This document shows positions 1 through 7,604 of a stretch of 41,152 nt of DNA, in pieces. Each line of letters opens with the position of its first letter. Position 1 is the stretch's first letter. Under the pieces are notes generated by a model. That model had not been told where the DNA came from and did not search any database. It saw only the letters and a list, made by a program, of their open reading frames with translations. The stretch is from Rubripirellula obstinata (GTDB lineage: Bacteria > Planctomycetota > Planctomycetia > Pirellulales > Pirellulaceae): assembly GCF_001642955.1 (NCBI RefSeq), contig NZ_LWSK01000049.1:1-41152 (forward strand), given 5' to 3'. The translations under genes were made by a program, and so were the position numbers.

Positions 1-99
1 CGAGGCGGAGCGTTCCATCGAAGGTCACCAGTACGAAGCGATTCGCCCGACAACTGCAAATCAGCCGTCCAAACACGAACCTTCGCTCAGTCTCCCAGA

Positions 100-1032
100 T
101 TACCTATCGTGGCGCAATCGCCCTGGCTTGAGCCCCTGTTCGTCCACCACCTCGTAGCCGGGCAGATTCTCTCGAAGGAATCGTGAGATCAAGTGTTGGA
201 AGAACGCGTTCATGTCAAACAGGAAACCCGGAAGCCGATCCGCCTGAGACCGATCTTCCAACGTGACACCTTGCGAATTGAACAGCAACCGAATGATGGA
301 CAAGGCCGGCGCGTAGCTTTCGGTCAGACGGCTGAGCGACCGCTCGGCTTCCGCAAGCCTGGCGGCGTTCAATTGAACCGACGACACGGACTCCTCCGTC
401 AACAACGCGAGTCGTCGAGATTCCCGGCGAAGCATCAAGCCGCTGGCCATCGAACCGGCAAGTTCAAGCCCGGCTCGAAGAACTTGATTCAGTTTCGTGT
501 TCTCGATTCGCGGATAGTGTCGGCACGGCAATGTCGCGGTGAGCAATCCGCCATCACGTGCCAAACGTCCAACGTCGATTCGTCCGCGCGGCGATGAGAG
601 ACGTTCGTCACGCGGAACGTACGATCGCCGCAGGCCTCGTGAGATCAACTCCTGGGCTTCGACATTGAGTTGCGCAACCAACAAGTCTTCAAAGCCGCAC
701 GGTTCCATGAATTGTGGCGAGTTTGACAATAGACGAAGGTTGCGGAACCCGTAGGCGTAACGTAACAAGTTCAACATCGAAGTCCCCGGAAGCTTGGGCA
801 GGACAGTGATGCTAAGGTTGCCGACTTTCAAACGACCGACGTGGGAAAACGCCTGAACACGCAAGCCATGCCGAAGTTCCGTCAAACGAATCAAACGCGA
901 ATCGTGAAGTGTTTGAATCGTCGTTGACGTCGCCTGAGATTCGCCGAGAAAGAACCCCTGCAATGCATCGCAGTTCGTTGGATCAAGCGTTTCCCACTCC
1001 GATAGCACGATCCCGCGCTCGTGCCCGCTCAT
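100..1032 (-). CDS. mcrC: McrC-like subunit of McrBC restriction system, C-terminally truncated
   Basis: This 310-residue protein has the N-terminal and middle parts of the McrC family, including the segment FDMNAFFQHLISRFLRENLP that normally comes just before the nuclease core. McrC is the cutting partner that associates with the McrB GTPase rings. The reading frame ends at LRHDR, about where family members run into a PD...D/E-x-K nuclease motif (PD..., then DAKY). No such motif is present, and none of the three frames over the next 99 bases restores it. The protein is therefore probably missing its catalytic domain. Its ATG overlaps the mcrB stop as ATGA on the minus strand, so the two are translationally coupled. 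The family call is good. Whether the truncation is a real lesion or a fusion junction cannot be decided at the window edge. Confidence 0.8.
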   Translation of the reverse strand: MSGHERGIVLSEWETLDPTNCDALQGFFLGESQATSTTIQTLHDSRLIRLTELRHGLRVQAFSHVGRLKVGNLSITVLPKLPGTSMLNLLRYAYGFRNLRLLSNSPQFMEPCGFEDLLVAQLNVEAQELISRGLRRSYVPRDERLSSPRGRIDVGRLARDGGLLTATLPCRHYPRIENTKLNQVLRAGLELAGSMASGLMLRRESRRLALLTEESVSSVQLNAARLAEAERSLSRLTESYAPALSIIRLLFNSQGVTLEDRSQADRLPGFLFDMNAFFQHLISRFLRENLPGYEVVDEQGLKPGRLRHDR

Positions 1033-3701
1033 GACAGTTCGTCTTCCGAGTTGTTGTCTTCCTCGTCAACCTCATCGTCACTTTCGGCTTCGGACTCCGA
1101 TTCATCCGATGAGATCGCCTCGGTGGTCGTCACGATTTCGGGGCACGGCGCGAGCAACGCCTGCACCAAAGCCTCCTCTTGGCCCGCGTCCAACAACGAT
1201 TGGCGAATTGTCAAATTGACCGTGTCAACCAAATCGGTCCCAAGGATTCTCGCCAGCGTCGCGTAGTCTTCATAGCAATACTCCTCCAGCAACGGAATGA
1301 TGTCGTCACGAAGCGCACGCCTCAACGACGCGATCTCCTTGATGGGGCTCCCCGATTGCATCAAGTACGAGTGACCGATCTGCAAATTGCGAGCGTCCCG
1401 ACCGACATGTTCGCGAATACGTGCGTTGAGCGATTCAAACCATGCTCGCAGCGGAATGCCGCTGACCTTGGTGTCTCGCAGCACTTTGCCATCGGGCATC
1501 AGTTCAACAAAACCGAACCGTCGACGCAGTGCCGAGTCGAGCAGCGTGATCGAGCGGTCGGCCGTGTTCATCGTGCCGATCAGATACACGTTCTTCGGCA
1601 CGACAAACGACTCTTGGCTGACCGGCAGCGTGATCGGCTTGCCCCGTTTATCTTTCTCAAGCGTCGTCAACAACTCGCCGAAGATGCGTGGAATGTCACC
1701 ACGATTAATCTCGTCAACGATCAAGAAGTAGTGTCGATCGGCGTTCGATGCCGCATCATGGCAGAGCTTCTTAAAGATCCCGCTGCGGAGTTCAAACGAA
1801 ACGTTGCCGCCCGTCGTCGTTGGGCGATAGCCTTCCAGGAAGTCTTCGTAACCGTAGGACGGATGAAAACAGCACATTCGTACCAGCCCTGACGACTCGT
1901 TGTCGCCAGTGATCTGCATTTGCTGCTCATCCGATAGCCTGTTGTGTCGTTTTCCGAAGTTCGCAATCGCTGCCAACTCACGCGCGGTTTCAACGGACCA
2001 ATACGTCTTTCCCGTGCCGGGCGGCCCGTAAACGATGACCTGCGACTTGCGATCCAAGACGGATTGAATCCGGGCCTCGGTCCCGGATAGTCGAATACTG
2101 GTCAGCCCGACCGTGGACGGTTCTTCTTCCGATGGCTGCACGACTGGCGTCGTTTTGAGAATTCGCCGCTCAGTCTCGACGATATTTTCGTCGTGCAAAC
2201 GGATTCGACGGACCGTTGATTGCAGCCCTTCATGCACCGGCATTGACCAGCTTTCAAGGCTAAGCCACTCAACGGAACGCTGGTGACAGCAATCGAATTC
2301 GGGTTCGTACTGGTACGTCCCATCAATGCGACCAATGCCAAGAATTTTCGCACCTTCAGCCGCCCAAACGATATCGCCTTCGTTCATGGTTGCGATGAAG
2401 TGAACAAGTTCGGATGCGGCTCGTCCTTCGGCTTGCGGTGTCGATGGATACTGCTTCGCCAGCAACGTCTTCAGCTTTTCTTTTGATTCGCGTTTGGCTT
2501 CGACCCAAGACAAGTCACCCAAATCATGCCATCCGACTGCGATGCAATTTCGGCTTCGCATCATTTCCCAATGGCTCTCGCTGGGACTCCCCGCGGTGGT
2601 TCCGACTCGCCAATAGTTGTGCAGTCGGCCTTGCACATCATTTAGTACGGTCGTGAATTGATTCAGCGGCAGGCCAACTTCAGCCGCCGCCGACACAAAT
2701 CGCCCCGCGCAAACGTATCGCCCGTCGCCTTCGGGTGGCAATTGCAGCAGTTTCATCAAATGAAAACGCTGCCACTCCGGGCTGTGGTAATCATCCAGCT
2801 TTTCTGGGAACAGCAAACTGAAATACTTGTGTCCCCAAGCCAGGCGGCCGACATCCGGCGCGAGTTCGTCCAGTTGATCTTGCAGCTCCGCGTAGTCGTC
2901 ATCCGTCGCATCGTCAGGTAACTCACTCAGCAACGCCGCGCCCGCCAGCAATTGATCGCGATGCAACCTCGCGATCGCAATCCCTTCCTCCACCGAAATG
3001 TCGACTGGCTTGTTTTTCTTGTCACCAGCTTGCCAATGCCCTGTTTCGCTACGCCGAAAGATCCGAAACTTCATCGCGCTCCCACCAGCGATGCTTCCAA
3101 AACGCTTCGTGTCGAAATCTTCGTCGCTTTTGAATTCCAACCAATACACAAGGCTGTCCTGATCGCTGTGGTCATGCATGCGATTCAAAAGCTCTTCGCC
3201 TTCCAGATCCGACAACACATCCGGCCCAAACCGATCAGCGAAGGTCGCGTACTGCTGACGAAGTATCGCCTCGGTGAACATCTCCCCTTCGTCGATCATC
3301 TCGCGGGCACGATCCATGATCTGTTGCCGTTTGGCATCATCCAGCATCGTCACGCCGACCGGTCGCGACACACGGCGAACTTCGCTCATCGTCCGCCCAT
3401 CCGGGTGTTTCCAATCCTTCCAGCCGTTGGACGTTCGGCCCTGCACCATTGCGGACGCTGCACTCGGCGAATCGAATTCATAGTCACGCATGAATCGGTA
3501 GTGACCATCGAACTCTTGCAGCACTCCCTCAGCGAGCAGTCTCTCCCGTTCACGGGGCAAACTGCTAGTCCTCGCCGAGGGCACAATCGCCTTCCGTGCA
3601 ATCGCCCCCTCGCAGACGACAAAGCCACCCTCGGTTGGATAGCCCGTCGCTTCGGCCTCAGTGGCACGAATTTGGAAACGATTCGTAGGTTCGCTGGTCA
3701 T
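1029..3701 (-). CDS. mcrB: McrB-like AAA+ GTPase with DUF4357 and EVE-like modules
   Basis: This is the motor subunit of a McrBC modification-dependent restriction system. From the ATG at 3701 the protein is 890 residues long. A GTG at 3743 in the same frame would add 14 residues; neither start has a clear ribosome binding site. Residues ~10-105 resemble DUF4357, ending in the typical FDSPSAASAMVQGRTSNGW. Residues ~365-480 contain SHWEMM...IAVGWHDLGDLSW and look like an EVE-type domain, a fold often used to read modified bases. The motor follows, with Walker A GPPGTGKT (~557), Walker B FLIVDEINRGDIPR (~663) and the McrB signature GTMNTADRSI (~713). The last ~28 residues are almost all acidic or serine (SDESESEAESDDEVDEEDN). 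McrB proteins usually carry one DNA-reading N-terminal domain, so the double module is notable. It is divergent from the DISARM operon. Confidence 0.88.
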   Translation of the reverse strand: MTSEPTNRFQIRATEAEATGYPTEGGFVVCEGAIARKAIVPSARTSSLPRERERLLAEGVLQEFDGHYRFMRDYEFDSPSAASAMVQGRTSNGWKDWKHPDGRTMSEVRRVSRPVGVTMLDDAKRQQIMDRAREMIDEGEMFTEAILRQQYATFADRFGPDVLSDLEGEELLNRMHDHSDQDSLVYWLEFKSDEDFDTKRFGSIAGGSAMKFRIFRRSETGHWQAGDKKNKPVDISVEEGIAIARLHRDQLLAGAALLSELPDDATDDDYAELQDQLDELAPDVGRLAWGHKYFSLLFPEKLDDYHSPEWQRFHLMKLLQLPPEGDGRYVCAGRFVSAAAEVGLPLNQFTTVLNDVQGRLHNYWRVGTTAGSPSESHWEMMRSRNCIAVGWHDLGDLSWVEAKRESKEKLKTLLAKQYPSTPQAEGRAASELVHFIATMNEGDIVWAAEGAKILGIGRIDGTYQYEPEFDCCHQRSVEWLSLESWSMPVHEGLQSTVRRIRLHDENIVETERRILKTTPVVQPSEEEPSTVGLTSIRLSGTEARIQSVLDRKSQVIVYGPPGTGKTYWSVETARELAAIANFGKRHNRLSDEQQMQITGDNESSGLVRMCCFHPSYGYEDFLEGYRPTTTGGNVSFELRSGIFKKLCHDAASNADRHYFLIVDEINRGDIPRIFGELLTTLEKDKRGKPITLPVSQESFVVPKNVYLIGTMNTADRSITLLDSALRRRFGFVELMPDGKVLRDTKVSGIPLRAWFESLNARIREHVGRDARNLQIGHSYLMQSGSPIKEIASLRRALRDDIIPLLEEYCYEDYATLARILGTDLVDTVNLTIRQSLLDAGQEEALVQALLAPCPEIVTTTEAISSDESESEAESDDEVDEEDNNSEDELS

Positions 3702-3805
3702 AGCCTGGGGCAGCAATTTAAGTAGATGAATGACCGAACGCACCGAGTCTCGATCTATGCCGACGATTCTAGTCGTTGGGCTGTTGGCCGAGTATCAGGG
3801 CGCTG

Positions 3806-3822
3806 CAGGGTTTGGTACCCTG
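3806..3822. promoter_or_regulatory. Palindrome in divergent mcrB / DISARM promoter region
   Basis: CAGGGT-TTGGT-ACCCTG is a perfect 6-bp inverted repeat with a 5-bp spacer. It lies in the ~185 bp between the mcrB start and the start of the small HTH gene. The site and its position suit an operator bound by that HTH protein and acting on both divergent transcripts. This is inference; no promoter boxes were clear. Confidence 0.3.
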
Positions 3823-3884
3823 TCGGGGCGACGATTCATGGGGCAGTTTTGAACATGTGGGCCTCTGCAAACAGGGATTCAGTC

Positions 3885-4124
3885 ATGACCAAGCTTTCCG
3901 ATTACGCGTTGACCGCCGAGGCAGCCGATATCCTCGGGGTTTCGCAGAACACGGTTCGGACCTGGGCGAAGGACGGCAAGATTCCGGTGCATCGCAACCC
4001 GGCGAACGGTTACCGGTTGTTCAAACGACGCGACCTGGAACAGTTCCTCAAACGCATCGAACGATCCGCCATCACTACAAGCCCGAAGCGCAAGCGAGTG
4101 AACCGCTCTGGCAAACCGAAGTAA
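3885..4124 (+). CDS. Small MerR/excisionase-type helix-turn-helix protein
   Basis: This 79-residue DNA-binding protein fits the short BldC/excisionase-like MerR class. Residues 8-60 read YALTAEAADILGVSQNTVRTWAKDGKIPVHRNPANGYRLFKRRDLEQFL, with the wing pattern NGYRxF that is diagnostic for the family. It lacks the long effector-binding part of classical MerR. The ATG at 3885 was chosen because the family begins a few residues before the first helix; an in-frame start at 3726 would add an unrelated tail. Its last ~15 residues (TSPKRKRVNRSG...) are encoded by a palindromic repeat, so an insertion appears to have replaced or extended the natural C-terminus. It is the first gene ahead of drmD and is the likely regulator of the DISARM operon (inference). 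Confidence 0.75.
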   Translation: MTKLSDYALTAEAADILGVSQNTVRTWAKDGKIPVHRNPANGYRLFKRRDLEQFLKRIERSAITTSPKRKRVNRSGKPK

Positions 4125-4160
4125 CACAAACCTGTTCCTTGCTTGCGCTGCGGGCTTTTA
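4076..4160. repeat. Palindromic dispersed repeat, copy 1 (HTH gene / drmD junction)
   Basis: The left arm TACAAGCCCGAAGCGCAAGC at 4076 and the right arm around 4137-4160 (CTTGCTTGCGCTGCGGGCTT) are inverted copies that form a stem of about 20 bp with two mismatches and a loop of ~35 bases. The right arm is followed by TTTATTT, so on the plus strand the element resembles a rho-independent terminator. The left arm supplies the C-terminus and the region of the stop of the HTH gene, and the right arm ends 19 bases before the drmD ATG. Confidence 0.85.
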
Positions 4161-4178
4161 TTTGAAGACCGAATTAAA

Positions 4179-7100
4179 ATGACGACCACCATCGAAACAC
4201 TTCAGCCCGGACAGATCGCTCGGATTCGGCAACGAACCTACTTGGTCGAGCAGATCGTCAAACCCAAACGCGTCGCTGACAGCACGCTGGTGAAGTTGTC
4301 GTGCGTCGATGACGACAACCAAGGTGCGCCGCTGGAAGTGCTCTGGGAAAAGGAACTCGATCCGCAAGTCTTGACCAGCGAAGCGTGGGAAACGATCGCG
4401 GCGAAAGGCTTTGACGAATCGAAGTTGTTCGCTGCGTACTTGAACACGCTGAAATGGAATTGCGTCACATCGACTGACCCGAAACTATTTCAATCGCCGT
4501 TCCGTGCCGGCATCCGCTTGGATGCGTACCAGTTAGAGCCGCTGCGGAAGGCCCTCCTGCTTCCACGCGTCAATCTGTTCATCGCCGATGATGTTGGTTT
4601 AGGGAAAACGATCGAAGCAGGTCTGATTGCTCGCGAGTTGCTGTTGCGGAAGAAGGTCCGCGAAATCTTCGTTTCGTGCCCGCCGTCGATGTTGTTGCAA
4701 TGGAAAGAAGAACTCGAATCACGGTTCGGCCTGACCTTTGAGATTCTCGACAAGGAATACATGAAGCGTGTTCGCCGCGAGCGTGGTTTCAGCGTCAATC
4801 CGTGGAGCACCCACACCCGATTCCTAATCTCGCATCGGTTGCTGATTGACGAAGCCTACGCCGGCCCACTTCGCGATCACCTTGGCACCTTCCGCAGTGG
4901 CTCGTTGTTCATCCTGGACGAAGCCCACCATGCGGCACCATCGAGCGGCCAGAAATACGCGATCGACTCACAGATCACTCGGTCGGTCCGCGACTTGGCT
5001 CCGAGGTTCGAGCATCGGCTGTTCTTGTCGGCGACGCCGCATAACGGGCACTCCAACAGTTTCTCGGCACTACTTGAAATCCTTGATCCCCAACGCTTCT
5101 GTCGCGGCGTTCCCGTATCGGCCAAGCATCGCGACGAGACGATCGTTCGCCGAATCAAAGAGGACATCCGCGAGATTCAGGGCGGCTTTCCCAAACGTCG
5201 TGTCGTCCAAGTCACGATCGACGGGCTGTCCGAAGACGCACCGGAACTGAAGCTCTCGCGCTTGCTCAATGAGTACCGACAAACGCGAGAAGAGCGTTTG
5301 AGCAGTGAAACCAAACGGAAGCAGGCCGCCTCCGGCTTGCTCATCACCGGACTGCAGCAACGGTTGCTTTCATCAATCGAGGCGTTCGCCAAGACGCTGA
5401 AGGTGCACCGCAAGACCGTCAAGCGGCAATGGGAAAAGCAATACAAGCCCGACGCGCAAGCGAGTGACACGGGGCAATTGGAACTTGCCGCCGAACCACC
5501 GCAGTCTTATCGCGTGAAGTCACTCGCTGGCGCTTCGGGATTGTATAGGGCCGACCTCTTATCCGGCAGCGTCGACAGCGATGACGAGCGTGCATCGCTA
5601 ACCGAAGAAGAGATGGCCAGCGAAGTCGCTTCCCAAGTGGAAGCCGTTTCGGCCAGCACGATGGGACCGACCGACGACGCAAGTTCCAAAGGTCTCTTCG
5701 CGCGCGAGCAACAACTGCTCGAAGAGATGACCGACGTCGCCGAACAAGCACGTGGCAAGACCGATGCCCGAACCGAAAAGCTGATCGAGTGGATTCGCGA
5801 CAACATGTGTCCAGATCTGGGCAAGAAAGATGCCCAGTGGAACGACACCCGTGTTTTGATCTTCACCGAGTACGACGACACCAAGCGATATCTGGTCAGC
5901 CGTTTGGAAGCCGCCATCGCCGGCAGCGACCGAGCCGACGCACGAATCAATATCTTTCACGGCCCCACGCCGCCTCCGAAACGGGAGGAGATCAAGCAGG
6001 CTTTCAACACGGACCCCAAGAAGCATCCAGTGCGAATTCTGATCGCCACCGATGCCGCACGCGAGGGCCTGAACCTGCAAGCACACTGCAGCAACCTGTT
6101 TCACTTTGACGTGCCTTGGAACCCGAGCCGCATGGAGCAACGCAACGGGCGAATCGACCGCAAGCTGCAAGCCAAAGACGAAGTCTTCTGCCATTACTTC
6201 GTTTACAAGCAACGTCCGGAAGACCGCATTTTGCAAGTGCTGGTGCGCAAGACCGAAACGATCCGAAAAGAACTCGGCAGTCTGTCGCAAGTCATCGACG
6301 CAAAACTCACCAAGTCGATGAGCCTGGGTATTCGTCACGGTTCGATCGACGACATGGAAGCCGAGATTGACTCGACCGACATCGAAGACAACCGCAGGGC
6401 CGCGATCGAAGACGAACTCGAAGCGTCTCGGATGCGGCAAACCGAGCTTCGCGAACAGATCGACCGGTTGCGAACGCTACTCGAAAAGTCCCGCAAGAGC
6501 ATCGGGCTGAGCGACGAACACTTTCAGTCCGCCATTTCGTGCTCGCTCGCGTTGCTTGGCACCGAGACGCTCACGCAATACCAGCCCGAAGCGCAAGCGA
6601 GTGAGTCTAAAACCGAAGCGCAAGCGAGAGGACAAGGCGCGGAGTCACTCGCTGGCGCTTCGGGCTTGTATGTGCCCGGAAACGTCACCGCTTACCAATT
6701 TCCAGCCATCGACGAACGTTCTGGTGCCGACCCAACCTGGGCCGAAACGATGGACACGTTGCGGGTTCCTCGAAAGCGAGATCAGAAATTGTGGGAGTGG
6801 CGACGATCCTCGCCCATCCGGCCGGTCATCTTTGAAGACCCTGGCGTCGTCGGCGACGATCTCGTCCATTTGCATCTTGAACAACGCGTCGTCCAACGGC
6901 TGCTCGGCCGGTTCACCGCGCAAGGGTTCGTCCATCACGATCTGTCGCGAGCTTGCTTCGCACAGGCCACCGACTCAATTCCCCGCGTCGTCTTACTCGG
7001 TCGGTTGGCCCTTTACGGCGAAGGGGCCGCGAGGTTGCACGAAGAGTTGATTCCCGTCACCGCACGCTGGTCCGACCCCGCCATTCGCAGAGGACCGCTT

Positions 7101-7598
7101 TCGCCCTACGCCAAAGACGCGGAGGCAAAAACGATGGGCCTGCTGGACGATTCGCTGCTCGGTGCCGGCGGAATCAAGCTGACACCCGAAGTCGTCGAAC
7201 AACTTCAACAGTCCGCAGCCGGCGATATTCACGAATTACTACCGCATCTAGAAACACGCGGCGAAGAATACGCCGCCGATGCCGAAAGAAAGCTTGCCGC
7301 CCGAGGAACCGCGGAAGCCAAAGCAATGCGAGAGATTTTGGAAACGCAACGCAAACACATCTCGGACACGATCAAGCGAATCTCCAAGCTCGATCCGAAT
7401 CAAATGCGATTCGACTTTGGTGAAATCGACGATGAACTACTGCAGCTCGATGCCAACAAACGCTACTGGGCCAAACGCCTGGAAGAATTGCGTGACGAAC
7501 TCAAGACCGAGCCTGACCGCATCGCGAGCATCTACGACGTTCAAGCCAAACGCATCGAACCGGTTGGTCTCGTCTACCTCTGGCCGGTGACGGGGTAA
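4179..7598 (+). CDS. drmD: DISARM SNF2-family helicase DrmD
   Basis: This SNF2/SF2 helicase of 1139 residues matches DrmD, the component that marks class 1 DISARM phage-defence loci. Lobe 1 has DDVGLGKTIEAG (~135), LDEAHH (~245) and SATPHNG (~283). Lobe 2 has IFTEYDD (~560), ATDAAREGLNL (~623) and QRNGRIDR (~653). The ATG at 4179 follows a palindromic repeat; an in-frame start at 4143 lies inside that repeat and is unlikely. Two copies of the same repeat are inserted in frame. One is at residues ~421-456 in the linker between the helicase lobes (YKPDAQASD...SLAGASGLY), and the other at ~800-831 in the C-terminal region (YQPEAQASE...SLAGASGLY). They add roughly 30-35 residues each without a stop. 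drmMI starts 6 bases after the stop. Helicase identity is firm; the DrmD label rests on the neighbourhood. Confidence 0.92.
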   Translation: MTTTIETLQPGQIARIRQRTYLVEQIVKPKRVADSTLVKLSCVDDDNQGAPLEVLWEKELDPQVLTSEAWETIAAKGFDESKLFAAYLNTLKWNCVTSTDPKLFQSPFRAGIRLDAYQLEPLRKALLLPRVNLFIADDVGLGKTIEAGLIARELLLRKKVREIFVSCPPSMLLQWKEELESRFGLTFEILDKEYMKRVRRERGFSVNPWSTHTRFLISHRLLIDEAYAGPLRDHLGTFRSGSLFILDEAHHAAPSSGQKYAIDSQITRSVRDLAPRFEHRLFLSATPHNGHSNSFSALLEILDPQRFCRGVPVSAKHRDETIVRRIKEDIREIQGGFPKRRVVQVTIDGLSEDAPELKLSRLLNEYRQTREERLSSETKRKQAASGLLITGLQQRLLSSIEAFAKTLKVHRKTVKRQWEKQYKPDAQASDTGQLELAAEPPQSYRVKSLAGASGLYRADLLSGSVDSDDERASLTEEEMASEVASQVEAVSASTMGPTDDASSKGLFAREQQLLEEMTDVAEQARGKTDARTEKLIEWIRDNMCPDLGKKDAQWNDTRVLIFTEYDDTKRYLVSRLEAAIAGSDRADARINIFHGPTPPPKREEIKQAFNTDPKKHPVRILIATDAAREGLNLQAHCSNLFHFDVPWNPSRMEQRNGRIDRKLQAKDEVFCHYFVYKQRPEDRILQVLVRKTETIRKELGSLSQVIDAKLTKSMSLGIRHGSIDDMEAEIDSTDIEDNRRAAIEDELEASRMRQTELREQIDRLRTLLEKSRKSIGLSDEHFQSAISCSLALLGTETLTQYQPEAQASESKTEAQARGQGAESLAGASGLYVPGNVTAYQFPAIDERSGADPTWAETMDTLRVPRKRDQKLWEWRRSSPIRPVIFEDPGVVGDDLVHLHLEQRVVQRLLGRFTAQGFVHHDLSRACFAQATDSIPRVVLLGRLALYGEGAARLHEELIPVTARWSDPAIRRGPLSPYAKDAEAKTMGLLDDSLLGAGGIKLTPEVVEQLQQSAAGDIHELLPHLETRGEEYAADAERKLAARGTAEAKAMREILETQRKHISDTIKRISKLDPNQMRFDFGEIDDELLQLDANKRYWAKRLEELRDELKTEPDRIASIYDVQAKRIEPVGLVYLWPVTG
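5442..5545. repeat. Palindromic repeat, copy 2, in frame inside drmD
   Basis: The arms TACAAGCCCGACGCGCAAGC (5442) and TCACTCGCTGGCGCTTCGGG (5520) are inverted copies about 52 bases apart. Translated in the drmD frame they give YKPDAQASD and SLAGASGLY. The copy lies in the linker between the two helicase lobes. Confidence 0.88.
6579..6670. repeat. Palindromic repeat, copy 3, in frame inside drmD
   Basis: The left arm TACCAGCCCGAAGCGCAAGC (6579) is followed by a partial second copy of itself (CCGAAGCGCAAGCGAG, ~6612-6627), then by the right arm TCACTCGCTGGCGCTTCGGG ending at 6670. In the drmD frame it reads YQPEAQASE, TEAQARG and SLAGASGLY. Confidence 0.87.
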
Positions 7599-7604
7599 CG
7601 AACC

